Of a DNA stretch of 6,035 nt, positions 5,692 to 6,035 are shown in pieces (position 1 is the first letter of the stretch; each line of letters starts with the position of its first letter). Source of the stretch: Jatrophihabitans sp. (GTDB lineage: Bacteria > Actinomycetota > Actinomycetes > Mycobacteriales > Jatrophihabitantaceae); contig SCQZ01000272.1 in NCBI GenBank assembly GCA_004299665.1, positions 1 through 6,035 on the forward strand, written 5' to 3'. Below the pieces are notes generated by a model that saw nothing but the letters and a program-made list of their open reading frames with translations, made no database searches and was not told where the DNA came from. Made by a program: the position numbers and the translations under genes.

Positions 5692-6035
5692 ATGATCAGG
5701 TTGCGCGCTTCGCACACATCGATGGCGATTGCCGGTTTCGCGGTACTGGCGATGGCCGTGGCCGGCTGCGGCAGCAAGTCCGGCGGCAGCTCGAGCAGCA
5801 AGTCCCCCAGCACGGGCAACTCGTCGGGGTCCAGCCCGGCGGCGTCCGGCAACGCCCTCAAGGCCTGCATGGTGCTCGACACCGGCGGGGTCGACGACAA
5901 GTCGTTCAACCAGTCCTCCTGGGCGGGCATGCAGGCCGCGAACCAGGCGAACTCGAAGATCACGATCAGCTACGTGCCGTCCAACTCCGGCAACGACTAC
6001 ACGCCGAACCTCAAGGCGGAGGTCACCAAGGGCTG
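5692..6035 (+). CDS. BMP-family ABC transporter substrate-binding lipoprotein, N-terminal part (truncated by window end)
   Basis: The frame is open to the end of the window (114 complete codons). It begins with a lipoprotein signal peptide: basic start, a hydrophobic stretch at about 11-24, and the lipobox V-A-G-C with the lipidated Cys26. A Ser/Gly/Pro-rich tether (about 27-54) then holds the domain off the membrane. The mature domain opens with the BMP (PnrA/Med-like) hallmark block at 61-79, reading VLDTGGVDDKSFNQSSWAG, in which the DDKSFNQ segment helps form the ligand pocket. Characterised members bind purine nucleosides or related small molecules and deliver them to an ABC importer, so permease and ATPase genes probably follow beyond the window. 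The start is ambiguous: ATG 5692 has GAAGGG directly against it, too close for a ribosome site, whereas TTG 5701 lies 8 nt after AAGGGA, a good spacing. Both give a valid signal peptide. Confidence 0.88.
   Translation, partial: MIRLRASHTSMAIAGFAVLAMAVAGCGSKSGGSSSSKSPSTGNSSGSSPAASGNALKACMVLDTGGVDDKSFNQSSWAGMQAANQANSKITISYVPSNSGNDYTPNLKAEVTKG

Noticed and set aside
5664..5963. Minus-strand 99-codon frame opposite the BMP lipoprotein
   Set aside because: The plus strand shows a lipobox and the BMP signature block; the minus frame has no recognisable features.
1..6035. A CRISPR array, phage-defence, toxin-antitoxin or mobile-element system
   Set aside because: I looked for regular repeats, transposase or integrase motifs, small paired genes and terminal inverted repeats, and found none. 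All gene-length space is filled by ordinary metabolic families.

Overview
The window is very GC-rich, GC-biased at third codon positions and tightly packed with genes. It includes a PPOX/F420-type split-barrel protein, a TesB-like double-hotdog thioesterase of the kind common in actinobacteria, a YhjD/BrkB membrane protein and a BMP-family lipoprotein. Together these point to a chromosomal segment of an actinomycete (Actinomycetota). I cannot resolve the order or genus. I see no mobile element, CRISPR array, tRNA or rRNA.

Left half (+ strand, 1-2965). The last codons of an upstream gene, possibly tryptophanyl-tRNA synthetase, overlap a 2H phosphoesterase (RNA ligase/CPDase-like) in an ATGA junction. 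After 27 bp comes a YhjD/BrkB-type integral membrane protein. Its last 22 bases overlap the GTG start of a small split-barrel (PPOX/F420-type) oxidoreductase. An 83-bp gap carries two copies of a short palindrome-like repeat and is followed by a TesB-like double-hotdog acyl-CoA thioesterase.

Right half. A two-gene minus-strand operon runs from 5513 to 2962: a leaderless-looking, cytoplasmic gamma-glutamyltranspeptidase-like Ntn hydrolase, then an alpha/beta hydrolase coupled to it by another ATGA overlap. The hydrolase converges on the thioesterase so closely that the two stop codons interlock inside four bases, within a small hairpin. A 178-bp divergent intergenic region separates the operon from the 5' end of a BMP-family (PnrA/nucleoside-binding type) ABC-transporter lipoprotein, which runs off the window end.

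Functionally this looks like ordinary housekeeping and accessory metabolism rather than a defence or mobile system. The points most worth a second look are: the GGT-like protein, which by eye lacks the arginine that canonical GGTs use to hold the gamma-glutamyl carboxylate; the recurring TANNNT-like box 6-8 nt before start codons, suggesting leaderless transcripts; the interlocked convergent stops; and the short dispersed-type repeat before the thioesterase.
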